This document shows, one piece after another, positions 1-8,587 of a stretch of DNA of 64,000 bases (position 1 is the first letter of the stretch; every line of letters starts with the position of its first letter). The DNA comes from Mycobacterium sp. Root265. Its GTDB lineage: Bacteria > Actinomycetota > Actinomycetes > Mycobacteriales > Mycobacteriaceae. The translations under genes were made by a program, and so were the position numbers. The stretch is from the NCBI RefSeq assembly GCF_001428895.1, contig NZ_LMJA01000012.1, positions 125,313-189,312 of the forward strand, in the 5' to 3' direction. Under the pieces are notes generated by a model. That model did no database searches and had not been told where the DNA came from. It worked only from the letters and a program-made list of their open reading frames with translations.

Positions 1-265
1 CGTTGACCAGCGTGACGCCCGCGAGCGTGCCGGTCTGCGCGGTGACCGATACCCGGCCCACCGGCTCCACCTCGGCCCGCGGCGCCGGGTTGATCGTGAT
101 CCGGGGCGGCTCGATCGGTGAGGGCTTCGGCAGGTCCTGCGACGTGGCGGTCAACGTCTGGCAGCCCTGGGTGCAGCCCGGTAGCACCGTCACGACGACC
201 CCGCCCGCCACGGCCAGCACAGCAAAGACGATCGCCAGGCAGGCACGACGAACAGCGGTCAACAC
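1..265 (-). CDS. L,D-transpeptidase lipoprotein, N-terminal part (runs off left edge)
   Basis: Only the first ~88 codons lie in the window. The product starts with a hydrophobic signal segment ending in LPGC, a plausible lipobox, then a Pro-rich linker. The following stretch VSVTAQTGTLAGVTLVN matches the start of the first Ig-like domain of mycobacterial Ldt enzymes (LdtMt2 type). These enzymes make 3-3 peptidoglycan cross-links outside the membrane. The catalytic YkuD domain would lie beyond the edge. A GGAG at 268-271 precedes either GTG at 265 or TTG at 262; the GTG is very close to it, so the TTG is a real alternative. It diverges from the paoABC operon. Family call is by recognition of the domain start only. 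Confidence 0.7.
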   Translation of the reverse strand, partial: MLTAVRRACLAIVFAVLAVAGGVVVTVLPGCTQGCQTLTATSQDLPKPSPIEPPRITINPAPRAEVEPVGRVSVTAQTGTLAGVTLVN

Positions 266-430
266 AACTCCAATATGGTTCGGCGAGGGCCAGTTTGATC
301 GGGAATCCGATCGATGGCCCAATGGTAGCCCGCCGGCTGCGGCCCTTGGTAACGGCACGCACTCTCATCGGAATCGATTCGAAGAACGGGGTCCGCGTTT
401 CGGCGCTGACCACCGGGGTAACCCCAGACC

Positions 431-946
431 ATGGAGTCAGCCCACTTCACCCAGGTCACCGTGCGCGTCGACGGCACCGACCGCACGGTGCGCATCGACA
501 ACCGCACCACCCTGCTGGATCTGCTGCGTGAGCACCTCGGCGTGACCGCCCCCAAGAAGGGGTGCGACCACGGCCAGTGCGGCTCGTGCACCGTCCTGAT
601 CGACGGCCGCCGCGCCACCACCTGCCTCGGGCTGGCGGTGGCCCATGATGGCGCGGAGATCGTCACCGCCGCCGGCCTCGGCGAAGACGATGCGCTGCAC
701 CCCGTCGCCCAGGCCTTCCTGGACCACGACGGGTTCCAGTGCGGGTACTGCACGCCGGGACAGATCTGCTCGGCAGTCGGCATGCTCGACGAGGTCAAGT
801 CCGGCGCGCCCAGCCACGTCACCGAGGATCTGGAGGCCACCCCCGAACTCACCGACGAGGAGATCCGGGAACGCATGAGCGGCAACCTGTGTCGTTGTGC
901 CGCCTACCCGAACATCGTCGACGCCATCCAGACGGCGGCACGATGA
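431..946 (+). CDS. paoA: Aldehyde oxidoreductase [2Fe-2S] subunit, PaoA/YagT type
   Basis: 171-aa small subunit of a xanthine-oxidase-family molybdenum hydroxylase that passes electrons from the molybdenum subunit to FAD. Residues 45, 50, 53 and 65 are the plant-ferredoxin cysteines (GCDHGQCGSC plus a later C). The C-terminal all-helical domain has the second cluster set, CGYC at about 104-107 and CRC at 154-156. The stop overlaps the next start in ATGA, so the two are translationally coupled. The order small, FAD, large subunit and the next subunit's extra iron-sulfur insertion match E. coli PaoABC. No Tat motif is evident at the N-terminus, so this copy may be cytoplasmic. Substrate is unknown; aromatic aldehydes are the usual PaoABC substrates. 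Confidence 0.88.
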   Translation: MESAHFTQVTVRVDGTDRTVRIDNRTTLLDLLREHLGVTAPKKGCDHGQCGSCTVLIDGRRATTCLGLAVAHDGAEIVTAAGLGEDDALHPVAQAFLDHDGFQCGYCTPGQICSAVGMLDEVKSGAPSHVTEDLEATPELTDEEIRERMSGNLCRCAAYPNIVDAIQTAAR

Positions 947-1905
947 TCCCCTTCGACTACCACCGCGCCACCAGCGTCGAGGACGCCGTCACCACCCTGG
1001 CCGAACATCCCGACGCCATGTTCCTGGCCGGCGGCACCAACCTGGTCGACCACATGAAACTCGGTGTGGCACAACCCTCCCTGCTCGTCGACGTCGGCCA
1101 CCTCTTCCCGCTGCAGGACATCGAGGTGCTGCCCGACGGATCACTGCGCATCGGCGCCGATGTCCGAAACGCCGATCTCGCTGCGCACCCGGTGGTCCGC
1201 GGCAGCTACCCGGTGCTGGCCCGCGCCCTGCTTTCCGGCGCGTCCGGTCAACTGCGCAACCTGGCGACCACCGGCGGGAACCTGTTGCAGCGCACACGGT
1301 GTGTGTACTTCCAGGACGTCACCACCCCGTGCAACAAGCGCGAGCCCGGCACCGGTTGCTCCGCCATCGGCGGCTACGTGCGCTACCACGCCATCCTCGG
1401 CGCCTCCGAGCACTGTGTCGCGGCGCACCCCTCGGACATGGCGGTGGCGATGACCGCCCTGGACGCCCAGGTCGTCTACGTCGATGCCGACGGGGACCAC
1501 CGCCTGCCGATCGACGAGTTCTACCGGCTGCCCGGCGACGCACCCGACCGCGACACCAACCTGCCGGCCGGCGCGCTGATCACCTCGGTCGAGATTCCCG
1601 CCCCGCCCGCCGGTGCGCACTCCAGCTACCGCAAGGTCCGCGACCGCGCCTCCTACGCGTTCGCGCTCACCTCGGTGGCCGCCGAACTGGTCATCGACGA
1701 CGGCACCATCCGCGCGGCCCGGGTCGCGCTCGGCGGGGCCGAACAGGCGCTCATCGGGTCATCGGCCGACGCGGAGACGTTCGAACGGGCCGCCGAGGCC
1801 GAACTGGAGCAGGCAGAACCCTTGGACGGCAACGAGTTCAAGGTGGAGCTGACCAAGCGGGCGATCGTGGCCACCCTGACCTCCGTCACGGAAGGACATC
1901 AGTGA
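943..1905 (+). CDS. paoB: Aldehyde oxidoreductase FAD-binding subunit, PaoB/YagS type
   Basis: 320-aa FAD subunit (CO dehydrogenase medium-subunit fold). It shows the FAD-binding FLAGGTNLVDHMK and the TTGGNLLQRTRC motif. After that comes an insertion with extra cysteines (RCVYF, PCNK, GTGC, EHC), the mark of the PaoB subgroup that carries a [4Fe-4S] cluster. The start is the ATG at 943 overlapping the paoA stop; the open frame runs further upstream but that part lies inside paoA. Length agrees with PaoB (about 318 aa). The stop overlaps the paoC start, so all three subunits are made from one message. Confidence 0.88.
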   Translation: MIPFDYHRATSVEDAVTTLAEHPDAMFLAGGTNLVDHMKLGVAQPSLLVDVGHLFPLQDIEVLPDGSLRIGADVRNADLAAHPVVRGSYPVLARALLSGASGQLRNLATTGGNLLQRTRCVYFQDVTTPCNKREPGTGCSAIGGYVRYHAILGASEHCVAAHPSDMAVAMTALDAQVVYVDADGDHRLPIDEFYRLPGDAPDRDTNLPAGALITSVEIPAPPAGAHSSYRKVRDRASYAFALTSVAAELVIDDGTIRAARVALGGAEQALIGSSADAETFERAAEAELEQAEPLDGNEFKVELTKRAIVATLTSVTEGHQ

Positions 1906-3986
1906 TGACGACGCTGGAACACCGCGTGATGGGCAGCACCGTCACCCGCCTGGACGGCCCGGCCAAGGTCACCGGCACCGCGCCCTACGCGTTCGAATTC
2001 GGCGTCGAGAACCCGGTCTATCTGCATCCGGTGCAGGCCACCATCGCCAACGGGCGCATCACCGCGATGGACACCTCCGCGGCCGAGGCCGTCGACGGTG
2101 TGACCGCGGTGCTCACCGTGTTCGACGCCCCGAAGCTCGCCGACGCCTCCAACGGAGACCTCGCGGTCCTGCAGGACTCTGCTGTGCACTACCGCGGCCA
2201 GCTGATCGGCGGGGTGATCGCCGACAGCGCCGAAACTTCCCGGCACGCCGCATCTCTGGTGCGCGTCGACTACGACGAAGACGTCGTCGACGCCGAACTG
2301 ACCGCCGATCACCCGAAGCTCTACACCCCCGAGCAGGTCAACCCGGACTACCCGGCCGAGACCGCGCAGGGCGATGTAGAGGCCGCGCTGCGCGAGGCGG
2401 CCGTCGTCATCGACAACACCTACACCACCCCGCATGAGCACAACAACCCGATGGAACCGCACGCCTGTATCGCGTTGTGGGACAACGACGAGCTGACCTT
2501 GTGGGATTCCACCCAGGGTGTGCACGCCGCGCTGAAGGAGATCGCCACGGCGTTCGGCCTGGAACCCGAGAAGGTGCGGGTGATCGCCAAGAACGTCGGC
2601 GGCGGGTTCGGCTCCAAGGGCGCCCCCCATTCGCACAATGTGCTGGCCGTGATGGCGGCGCAACGACTTCCGGGCCGGCACGTGAAACTCGCGCTGACCC
2701 GCCAGCAGATGTTCGACGTCGTCGGCTACCGCACCCCGACCATCCAGCATCTGCGTCTGGGCGCGCTGCCCGACGGCAGCCTGACCGCCATCAGCCATGA
2801 CGCGATCGAGCAGACCGCGACGGTCAAGGAGTACGCCGAGCAGACCGCGACCCCGACGCGGATGATGTACGCCGCGCCGAACCGCAAGACCTCGCACAAG
2901 CTCGCGCCGCTGGATGTGCCGGTGCCGTTCTGGATGCGCGCTCCCGGCGAGTGCCCCGGCATGTTCGCCCTCGAGGTCGCGATGGACGAGCTTGCCGTGG
3001 CCTGCGATATCGACCCCATCGAGTTGCGGATCCGCAACGAGCCGCCCGTCGATCCGGAGACCGGCAACCCGTGGTCCAACCGCAGGCTCATCGAGTGCCT
3101 GCAGACCGGGGCCGAGCAGTTCGGCTGGGCCGACCGCGACCCCAAGCCCGGGAACCGTTGCGAGGGCGAGTGGTTGATCGGCTCCGGCGTCGCGTCCGCG
3201 GTGTATCCGGCGATGCTGATGCCCGGCAACGCCGCCCGCATCGAGCACCCCGCTCCGGGCCGGTACGTCGTGCAGATCGGCGCGGTCGACATCGGTACCG
3301 GCGCCTGGACGGCGCTGACGCAGATCGCCGCCGACGCGCTGGGCGTGGAGCTGTCCGCGATCGAACTGCAGATCGGTGACACCGCCCTGCCGAGCGCCTC
3401 GGTGGCGGGTGGCTCGTCGGGCATCACATCCTGGGGCCGGGCCATCGTCGCGGCGGCCCGCGCGTTCCGGCATGACCACGGCGATCATCCCGAGGTCGGC
3501 GTGCACACCACCGCCGACGCCACCGATGAGAACGAAGAGGCCGAGAAGTACGGGATGTACTCGTTTGGTGCGCATTTCGTGGAGGTGCGGGTCAGCCGGT
3601 TCACCGGCGAGGTACACGTGTCCCGGATGCTGGGGGTGTTCTCGGTGGGCCGGGTGATCAACCCGGCGACGCTGCGGTCACAGCTGATCGGCGGCATGAC
3701 CATGGGGCTGTCCATGGCGCTGCATGAGGACAGTGTGCGTGATCCGCGCTTCGGGCACATCGTCACCCGCGACTTCGCGAGCTACCACATCAGTTCGCAC
3801 GCCGACGTTCCGGCGATCGAGGCCATCGCGCTGGATGATGTCGATGAGCACGCCAATCCGATGGGGTCGCGCGGCGCCGGAGAGATCGGCATCGTCGGCT
3901 CCGCCGCGGCAGTGGCCAACGCGGTCTTCCACGCCACCGGGGTGCGGGTGCGCGATCTGCCCATCACCTGCGACGCCTTGATCTAG
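1905..3986 (+). CDS. paoC: Aldehyde oxidoreductase molybdenum-binding subunit, PaoC/YagR type
   Basis: 693-aa catalytic subunit carrying the molybdenum cofactor. Visible features are the N-terminal GxxVxRLDGPAKVTG segment, the glycine-rich NVGGGFGSKG motif, and near the C-terminus GSRGAGEIGIVG, whose Glu is the catalytic base that activates water at molybdenum. The start is ATG 1905 in a TGATG overlap with paoB, preceded by GAAGGA about 10 nt upstream. Length is slightly below E. coli PaoC (732 aa). The cofactor is probably the cytosine dinucleotide form as in PaoC, but no accessory chaperone gene (paoD/xdhC type) lies in this window. Confidence 0.87.
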   Translation: MTTLEHRVMGSTVTRLDGPAKVTGTAPYAFEFGVENPVYLHPVQATIANGRITAMDTSAAEAVDGVTAVLTVFDAPKLADASNGDLAVLQDSAVHYRGQLIGGVIADSAETSRHAASLVRVDYDEDVVDAELTADHPKLYTPEQVNPDYPAETAQGDVEAALREAAVVIDNTYTTPHEHNNPMEPHACIALWDNDELTLWDSTQGVHAALKEIATAFGLEPEKVRVIAKNVGGGFGSKGAPHSHNVLAVMAAQRLPGRHVKLALTRQQMFDVVGYRTPTIQHLRLGALPDGSLTAISHDAIEQTATVKEYAEQTATPTRMMYAAPNRKTSHKLAPLDVPVPFWMRAPGECPGMFALEVAMDELAVACDIDPIELRIRNEPPVDPETGNPWSNRRLIECLQTGAEQFGWADRDPKPGNRCEGEWLIGSGVASAVYPAMLMPGNAARIEHPAPGRYVVQIGAVDIGTGAWTALTQIAADALGVELSAIELQIGDTALPSASVAGGSSGITSWGRAIVAAARAFRHDHGDHPEVGVHTTADATDENEEAEKYGMYSFGAHFVEVRVSRFTGEVHVSRMLGVFSVGRVINPATLRSQLIGGMTMGLSMALHEDSVRDPRFGHIVTRDFASYHISSHADVPAIEAIALDDVDEHANPMGSRGAGEIGIVGSAAAVANAVFHATGVRVRDLPITCDALI

Positions 3987-3995
3987 GGAGCAGCC

Positions 3996-4400
3996 ATGTT
4001 GGTCGACGGGATCAATCACGTCGCGGTCATCACCAAGGACATCGACCGTCTCAAAGCGTTCTACGCCAGCGTGTTCGACGCCGACATCGGGCCGACCAAC
4101 CCGCACGGCGAGAACGGCGACGAGACGATGACCAACATCCAGATCGGCCCGCACACCGCGTTGAATGTGTTCACCATCGCGGGCAATGCCGAGCCGGACC
4201 GTCAGACCCCGATGTGGGGACGCGGCCGGCTGGACCATTTCGGTCTGCAGGCCGCGTCCCGCGAGGCGTTCGACGCCATCGTGGACCGATTGGTCGAACA
4301 CGACGCCAGCGACGGCACCGTGAACGACTTCGGCTCCATGCTCAGCGTGTTCTTCCGGTCCCCGGATGGGCTGGAGGGCGAGGTCCTCGTCGCGAAGTAG
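3996..4400 (+). CDS. VOC/glyoxalase family protein
   Basis: 134-aa single-chain vicinal-oxygen-chelate protein. It opens with INHVAVITKDIDRLKAFY, the typical first beta-alpha unit with the metal-binding His. The second module contains LDHFGLQAASREAFDAI and ends with DGLEGEVLV. The gene follows paoC after 9 nt with GGAG upstream of the ATG, so it probably belongs to the same operon. It could be a dioxygenase, lyase or glyoxalase-like detoxifying enzyme; the substrate cannot be read from the sequence. It ends 2 nt from the convergent mscS stop. Confidence 0.75.
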   Translation: MLVDGINHVAVITKDIDRLKAFYASVFDADIGPTNPHGENGDETMTNIQIGPHTALNVFTIAGNAEPDRQTPMWGRGRLDHFGLQAASREAFDAIVDRLVEHDASDGTVNDFGSMLSVFFRSPDGLEGEVLVAK

Positions 4401-4402
4401 GG

Positions 4403-5368
4403 CTACTCGCTCTCGGCGCCCACCGCGACGGGCGCCCGCAGCTGCGGGTAGGGCAGGTCGATGCCGTTCTCGTCGTAGGCCCGCAGGATCTCGCGACGCA
4501 ACCGGCGCTGCACCGACCACTGCGCGTTCGGCTTGGTCTTCAGGGTGAGCCGCAGCGTCACCTGGTCCGAGGACATCGTCTGCACGCCGAGCATCTCCGG
4601 CTCGCCGATCACTTTGGCGGCGATGGCCTCGTCTTTGATGGCTTCCCGGGCGGCTTCCAGCGCTACTTTTTCGGCTTCGTGCATGTCCGCGTTCAGCGCG
4701 ACGGGCACCTCGATGCGGGCGACGGCGTAGTCCTGGCTCATGTTGCCGACGCGGGCGATCTCGCCGTTGCGGACGTACCAGAGCGTGCCGTCGATATCGC
4801 GCACGGTGGTGATGCGCAGGCCGACGGATTCCACCTCACCGGTGGCCTCGCCCAGGTCGACGGTGTCGCCGACCCCGTACTGGTCTTCCAGCAGCATGAA
4901 CACACCGGTCACGAAGTCACGCACCAGGTTCTGCGCACCGAAACCGATGGCCAGGCCGACCACACCGGCCGAGGCGATGAACGGCGCGATGTTCACCCCG
5001 AACACGTTGAGGATGGTCAGCACTACCCACACCAACAGCACGATCGAGACGGTCGATTTCAGCACCGAGCCGATGGTCTGCGCGCGCTGCTGGCGCCGCG
5101 CGGCCACCTTGGCGGCATTCGCCGAACCGGAGCGCTCCCGCAGATTGCGCAGCAGCGGTGGCTTCTTCGATGAGGATTCACCGGCATCGGGCTGGGCTTC
5201 GGCGACGATCTTCGGGTTGCGGCCGGTGGTGGCGCGGTCGATGGCGCGGTGGATCAGGTAGCGGGCGATCAGGGCGATGATCAGGTACGCGGTGACTCTG
5301 ATGGGCACTTCCACCAGCCAGTGTTTATTGGTGTCGGTCCATTCGAAAGCAACGTTGTACACATCCAT
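4403..5368 (-). CDS. Small-conductance mechanosensitive channel (MscS family)
   Basis: 321-aa inner-membrane channel that opens under membrane tension. About three membrane segments are visible (roughly residues 20-40, 103-125, 130-150). The pore-lining third helix is Gly/Ala rich (SAGVVGLAIGFGAQNLVRDF), the MscS signature. The beta domain follows (GDTVDLGEATGEVESVGLRITTVR, with YVRNGEI) and then an alpha/beta C-terminal domain. A charged linker of about 60 residues (40-100) between the first two helices is longer than in E. coli MscS. It is transcribed alone, convergent with the pao operon. Confidence 0.87.
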   Translation of the reverse strand: MDVYNVAFEWTDTNKHWLVEVPIRVTAYLIIALIARYLIHRAIDRATTGRNPKIVAEAQPDAGESSSKKPPLLRNLRERSGSANAAKVAARRQQRAQTIGSVLKSTVSIVLLVWVVLTILNVFGVNIAPFIASAGVVGLAIGFGAQNLVRDFVTGVFMLLEDQYGVGDTVDLGEATGEVESVGLRITTVRDIDGTLWYVRNGEIARVGNMSQDYAVARIEVPVALNADMHEAEKVALEAAREAIKDEAIAAKVIGEPEMLGVQTMSSDQVTLRLTLKTKPNAQWSVQRRLRREILRAYDENGIDLPYPQLRAPVAVGAESE

Positions 5369-5675
5369 GTCTTGGCCCGTACCCGAATAAACGGGGGGTC
5401 AATCCGGGCCTTCAGCCCATCGGTGCGGTGCCGTCGGCGGACGCGGGGGCGTTCTCACTGCTCACACCAGCCACGCACGCCGCATGAGAAAAGGCCTTCG
5501 CCTTGCGTACCGCGTAGTGGCAATGATCTACTTCACAACTAGAACACGTTCTAGTTACATCATGAACGTGCGCGAAAAGTACCGGTGCGCTGGGGGTTTT
5601 CGGGGGTTGCACCTCTGGCGCTGCGTCACGGACATCCATGCTGCGGCAGCCCTTCCGAATGGTGAAAGGGCATTG
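5369..5675. other. Divergent intergenic region with KstR-like operator
   Basis: Region of 307 bases between mscS (minus) and the Rieske oxygenase gene (plus). No credible coding sequence is seen. It holds the palindrome described separately at 5537-5556 and an AAAGGG ribosome-binding site just before ATG 5676. The ~120 bases between palindrome and start codon leave a long leader with no structure I could recognise. Confidence 0.6.
5537..5556. promoter_or_regulatory. KstR-type operator palindrome
   Basis: AACTAGAACACGTTCTAGTT is a perfect inverted repeat with 9-base arms and an AC centre. Its core TAGAACACGTTCTA (5540-5553) fits the KstR consensus TnnAACnnGTTnnA. KstR is the TetR repressor of mycobacterial cholesterol and sterol side-chain catabolism. 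The site is about 120 bases upstream of the Rieske oxygenase start and would also control the overlapping acyltransferase gene. Confidence 0.8.
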
Positions 5676-6671
5676 ATGACCTCAGCAACGGAGTCGACCA
5701 GTTTGAGCCGGGCCGGGGACGCGTTCCCGCCCTTTCCGTACAGCTGGTACGCGGTGGCGTTCGCCCATGAGCTCACCCCCGGCACGGTGCTGACCCGCCG
5801 TTTCCTGGACGGCGAGATCATCATCTTCCGCACCGACTCGGGCGCCCTCGCGGCGGCCGAACCGTACTGCCCGCACCTGGGCGCCCATATCGGCAAGCGC
5901 GGCTGGGTCGCCGGCGAAACCGTGGTCTGCCCGTTCCACGAGTTCAGGTTCGCGCCGTCGGGTGCCTGCATCTCCACCCCGACCGGTGAACCGCCGCGGG
6001 GCGCACGGCTGAAGACCCTGCCGGTGCGCAATCACCTGGGCATGATCATGGTGTATCACGGCCCGCCCGGAGCGGAACCGGCGTTCGACCTGGATCTGCC
6101 CGAGTCCGATCCGGGCTGGCATCCGATCGTCACCAAGAAGCTGCAGTTCAAGACCCACCCGCAGGAAGTCAACGAAAATGGGCTGGACCACGCGCATTTC
6201 GCGACGATCCACAAGTTCCGCGACTTCGTGGTACCCAAGCCGATGGAGATCGACGGGCCCCGTATCTACACCGAATACGGCGGCACCAAACCCGTCCCGC
6301 TGATCGGCGGGATCAGCTTCCACTTCGAATCGGTGCTGGTGGGCCTCGGCTTCTCCCTGGTCGAGATCGCCATTCAGGGCGGTTTGAACGTGCGCCAGAT
6401 GGTACTGCCCACCCCGGTTGCCGAACGCCACGTCGACATCTACATCGGCATCAGCGCCAAGAGACGTTTCCGCAACACGGTGCTGCGTGCGCTGGCGTCC
6501 CCGATCGAGAAGCTGATCGGCTGGATCGTGCTGCAGGTCGTCGCCTACGAGGTGCAGCGCGACCAACTCATCTGGGATGACAAGGTTTATCTCGAACACC
6601 CGAAGCTGACACCCGGTGACGGGCCGATCGGCAAGTATCGGCACTGGGTGCGACAGTTCTACGCCGCATGA
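5676..6671 (+). CDS. Rieske non-heme iron oxygenase, predicted KstR regulon
   Basis: 331-aa oxygenase component. The Rieske centre ligands are C65 and H67 (CPH) with C85 and H88 (CPFH). The mononuclear iron site is D172-x2-H175-x4-H180 in NGLDHAHFATIH. The C-terminal half is hydrophobic in parts, suggesting a lipophilic substrate. The arrangement resembles KshA and sterol 7-desaturase-like Rieske enzymes, but it is shorter than KshA (about 380 aa), so I do not assign kshA. ATG 5676 has AAAGGG just upstream; the open frame extends further back without a better start. The operator at 5537-5556 predicts induction by sterols. No dedicated reductase is adjacent; the PDR-type reductase at 60.5 kb is one unlinked candidate. 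Confidence 0.82.
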   Translation: MTSATESTSLSRAGDAFPPFPYSWYAVAFAHELTPGTVLTRRFLDGEIIIFRTDSGALAAAEPYCPHLGAHIGKRGWVAGETVVCPFHEFRFAPSGACISTPTGEPPRGARLKTLPVRNHLGMIMVYHGPPGAEPAFDLDLPESDPGWHPIVTKKLQFKTHPQEVNENGLDHAHFATIHKFRDFVVPKPMEIDGPRIYTEYGGTKPVPLIGGISFHFESVLVGLGFSLVEIAIQGGLNVRQMVLPTPVAERHVDIYIGISAKRRFRNTVLRALASPIEKLIGWIVLQVVAYEVQRDQLIWDDKVYLEHPKLTPGDGPIGKYRHWVRQFYAA

Positions 6672-8071
6672 GCGGCCTCGCGACGGACCGCGCCGAACGG
6701 GTCAGCGGAATGGATGCCTGGCAGCTGTACCAGGAGACCGCGCTGCAGGTCGGCAATGGCATGTCCCTGGTCCTGGTGGACCGCAGTTCGGTGCCGGGCA
6801 ATCTGCGCGAGCACGTGGTGTCATTGCTGGCCGGCCGGATTCATCTGATGCCGGCCTACCGCAAGGTGCTGTTCGATCCGTGGTTCAACCCGGACCGGCC
6901 GATGCTGGTCACCCGCCCCGAGGTCGATGTATCCGCACATGTCACCGCGCTGCCGATGCCCGCACCCGGCGGCGCGGTGGGTGCGGCCAGGGCGCTGGCG
7001 CAGGTCCGGGCGACGCACCTGGATCGCCGGGAACCGTTGTGGCACATCTACGTGATCGAGGACGGCGACAGCGATCACGCCTATCTGATCTCGGTGATCC
7101 ACCATCTGCTCGTCGACGGCGATTCGGCGATGGAGGTCGTCGGCTGCCTGATGACGCCCGGCGACCTGTCCGGCAAGCCCGCGAAGACCGTCGCGCTGTC
7201 CTCGTCGTTCCCGGCGCACCCGTCGGCGATCGTGCGGGATGCCCTGCAGCGCAAGGGCCGACGGCTGCGGCGGATGCCGAAGCTGCTGGCCACTTCGGCG
7301 CGGGTGACACGCAGCAAGTGGGCGGCCCGGCAGCTGGAGGTCAAGGCGCCCAGAACCTCGCTGAACTGCTCACTGTCGGGAACATCGACGGCCGCCGCGG
7401 CGGCGCTGCCGATGGACGACCTGCAGGCCGTGGCCAAGACGCATGCGGTGACCGTCAACCACATCCTGCTCGCCTGCGTGGGTGCGGCGCTGAGTGAAGT
7501 ACTGACCCGCCGCGGGGAACGCCCGACGGCTCCCCTGGTCGCGGCGGTCCCCTACGCCATGCGCGCCGCGGACCAGTCGGATTACATCACCGACGGGGTC
7601 GGCACCACCACCGTGCTGCGGGTCAACCTCAACACCACCATCGGCGACCCGGTGCAGCGCCTGCTGGCCATCGCCGAGCATGCCCGCGCGGTGAAGGCGG
7701 TGCAGGAACAGCGCGGGGTCAACCTGTTCCGGCAGTGGAACGAGTACGCGCCCGGGCGCGCGGTCAACCTGTTGTTCCGCGCCATCGAGCGGTTCGGCCT
7801 GGCCGAGCGGATCTCGTGGCCGTGCAACGTGATCGTGTCCAATGCCAGCGGTATCGCCGTGGACAATCCGGTGTTCATGAATCTGCCCGCGTTGCAGTTC
7901 TTCCCGGCCGGCCCGCTCTATCACGGGATGGGTCCCAGTGTGATCGCGATGTCCTGGGATGACAATCTGTGCCTGTCGGTGACGGCGGATTCCCGCCATG
8001 TCGCCGATGCGGCCGCCATCACCGCCGGGATCGAGGCCGAGCTGGCGCGGCTGGTGGCGTCGACGCGCTAA
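6668..8071 (+). CDS. Wax ester synthase / diacylglycerol acyltransferase (WS/DGAT) family
   Basis: 467-aa acyl-CoA-dependent acyltransferase of the group that makes triacylglycerol or wax esters. The active-site motif HHxxxDG is intact (HHLLVDG, about residues 145-151). The C-terminal domain contains NVIVSNASG, corresponding to the conserved NVPGP-like region, and ends with LSVTADSRHVADA. The start overlaps the Rieske stop (ATGA), so the two are coupled and share the KstR-type control. The pairing suggests esterification or storage linked to sterol or lipid oxidation, which is inference. The stop overlaps the convergent macro-domain gene by 4 bases. Confidence 0.85.
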   Translation: MSGLATDRAERVSGMDAWQLYQETALQVGNGMSLVLVDRSSVPGNLREHVVSLLAGRIHLMPAYRKVLFDPWFNPDRPMLVTRPEVDVSAHVTALPMPAPGGAVGAARALAQVRATHLDRREPLWHIYVIEDGDSDHAYLISVIHHLLVDGDSAMEVVGCLMTPGDLSGKPAKTVALSSSFPAHPSAIVRDALQRKGRRLRRMPKLLATSARVTRSKWAARQLEVKAPRTSLNCSLSGTSTAAAAALPMDDLQAVAKTHAVTVNHILLACVGAALSEVLTRRGERPTAPLVAAVPYAMRAADQSDYITDGVGTTTVLRVNLNTTIGDPVQRLLAIAEHARAVKAVQEQRGVNLFRQWNEYAPGRAVNLLFRAIERFGLAERISWPCNVIVSNASGIAVDNPVFMNLPALQFFPAGPLYHGMGPSVIAMSWDDNLCLSVTADSRHVADAAAITAGIEAELARLVASTR

Positions 8072-8568
8072 CCGTCGAGCCGCGCACGCACCGCCTCGTA
8101 GGTCGCGGCGTCGAAAGCCACCAGCCTGACCTCTTCGACACGGGTATCCGCGGCAGCGATGGTGTCGATGGCCGCGGCGATGGCGTCGTCCTTGGGCCAG
8201 CCGTAGATTCCGGCGCTGATCAGTGGGAAAGCGATTGTGGTGGCTCCGAGTTCGTCGGCGACCTGCAGGGACCGGCTATAGCAGGATTCCAGTAGCTTTC
8301 GGTCGCGTTGACCTGCGGAGTAGTTGGGTCCGACGGTGTGGATGACCCAGCGGGCGGGCAGGTTGCCCGCGGTGGTCCAGCCGGCGTCCCCGGTGGCCAG
8401 ACCGTCGGGGAAGCGTCTGATGCAGTCCTGCAGGACGTCGGGGCCACCGGCGCGGTGGATGGCACCGTCGACGCCTCCGCCGCCGCGCATGGCGTTGTTG
8501 GCGGCGTTGACGATGGCGTCCACGTTCTGCCGGGTGATGTCGCCGTGTACGGCGGTGATGTTCGGCAT
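8068..8568 (-). CDS. Macro-domain O-acetyl-ADP-ribose deacetylase-like protein
   Basis: 166-aa single macro domain (YmdB/MacroD type). It shows VHGDITRQNVDAIVNAANNAMRGGGG near the N-terminus, with the Asn/Asp residues that bind ADP-ribose. The second loop is FPLISAGIYGWP, covering the phosphates. Such enzymes hydrolyse O-acetyl-ADP-ribose or remove ADP-ribose from acidic residues in the cytosol. It lies 19 bases downstream of the HerA-like ATPase and is probably the last gene of that operon. This is one of three ADP-ribose-related genes within 15 kb, with the ARH fusion and the Nudix-like regulator near 21 kb. Confidence 0.87.
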   Translation of the reverse strand: MPNITAVHGDITRQNVDAIVNAANNAMRGGGGVDGAIHRAGGPDVLQDCIRRFPDGLATGDAGWTTAGNLPARWVIHTVGPNYSAGQRDRKLLESCYSRSLQVADELGATTIAFPLISAGIYGWPKDDAIAAAIDTIAAADTRVEEVRLVAFDAATYEAVRARLDG

Positions 8569-8587
8569 GGTGTCAGTATGCGCTTCG

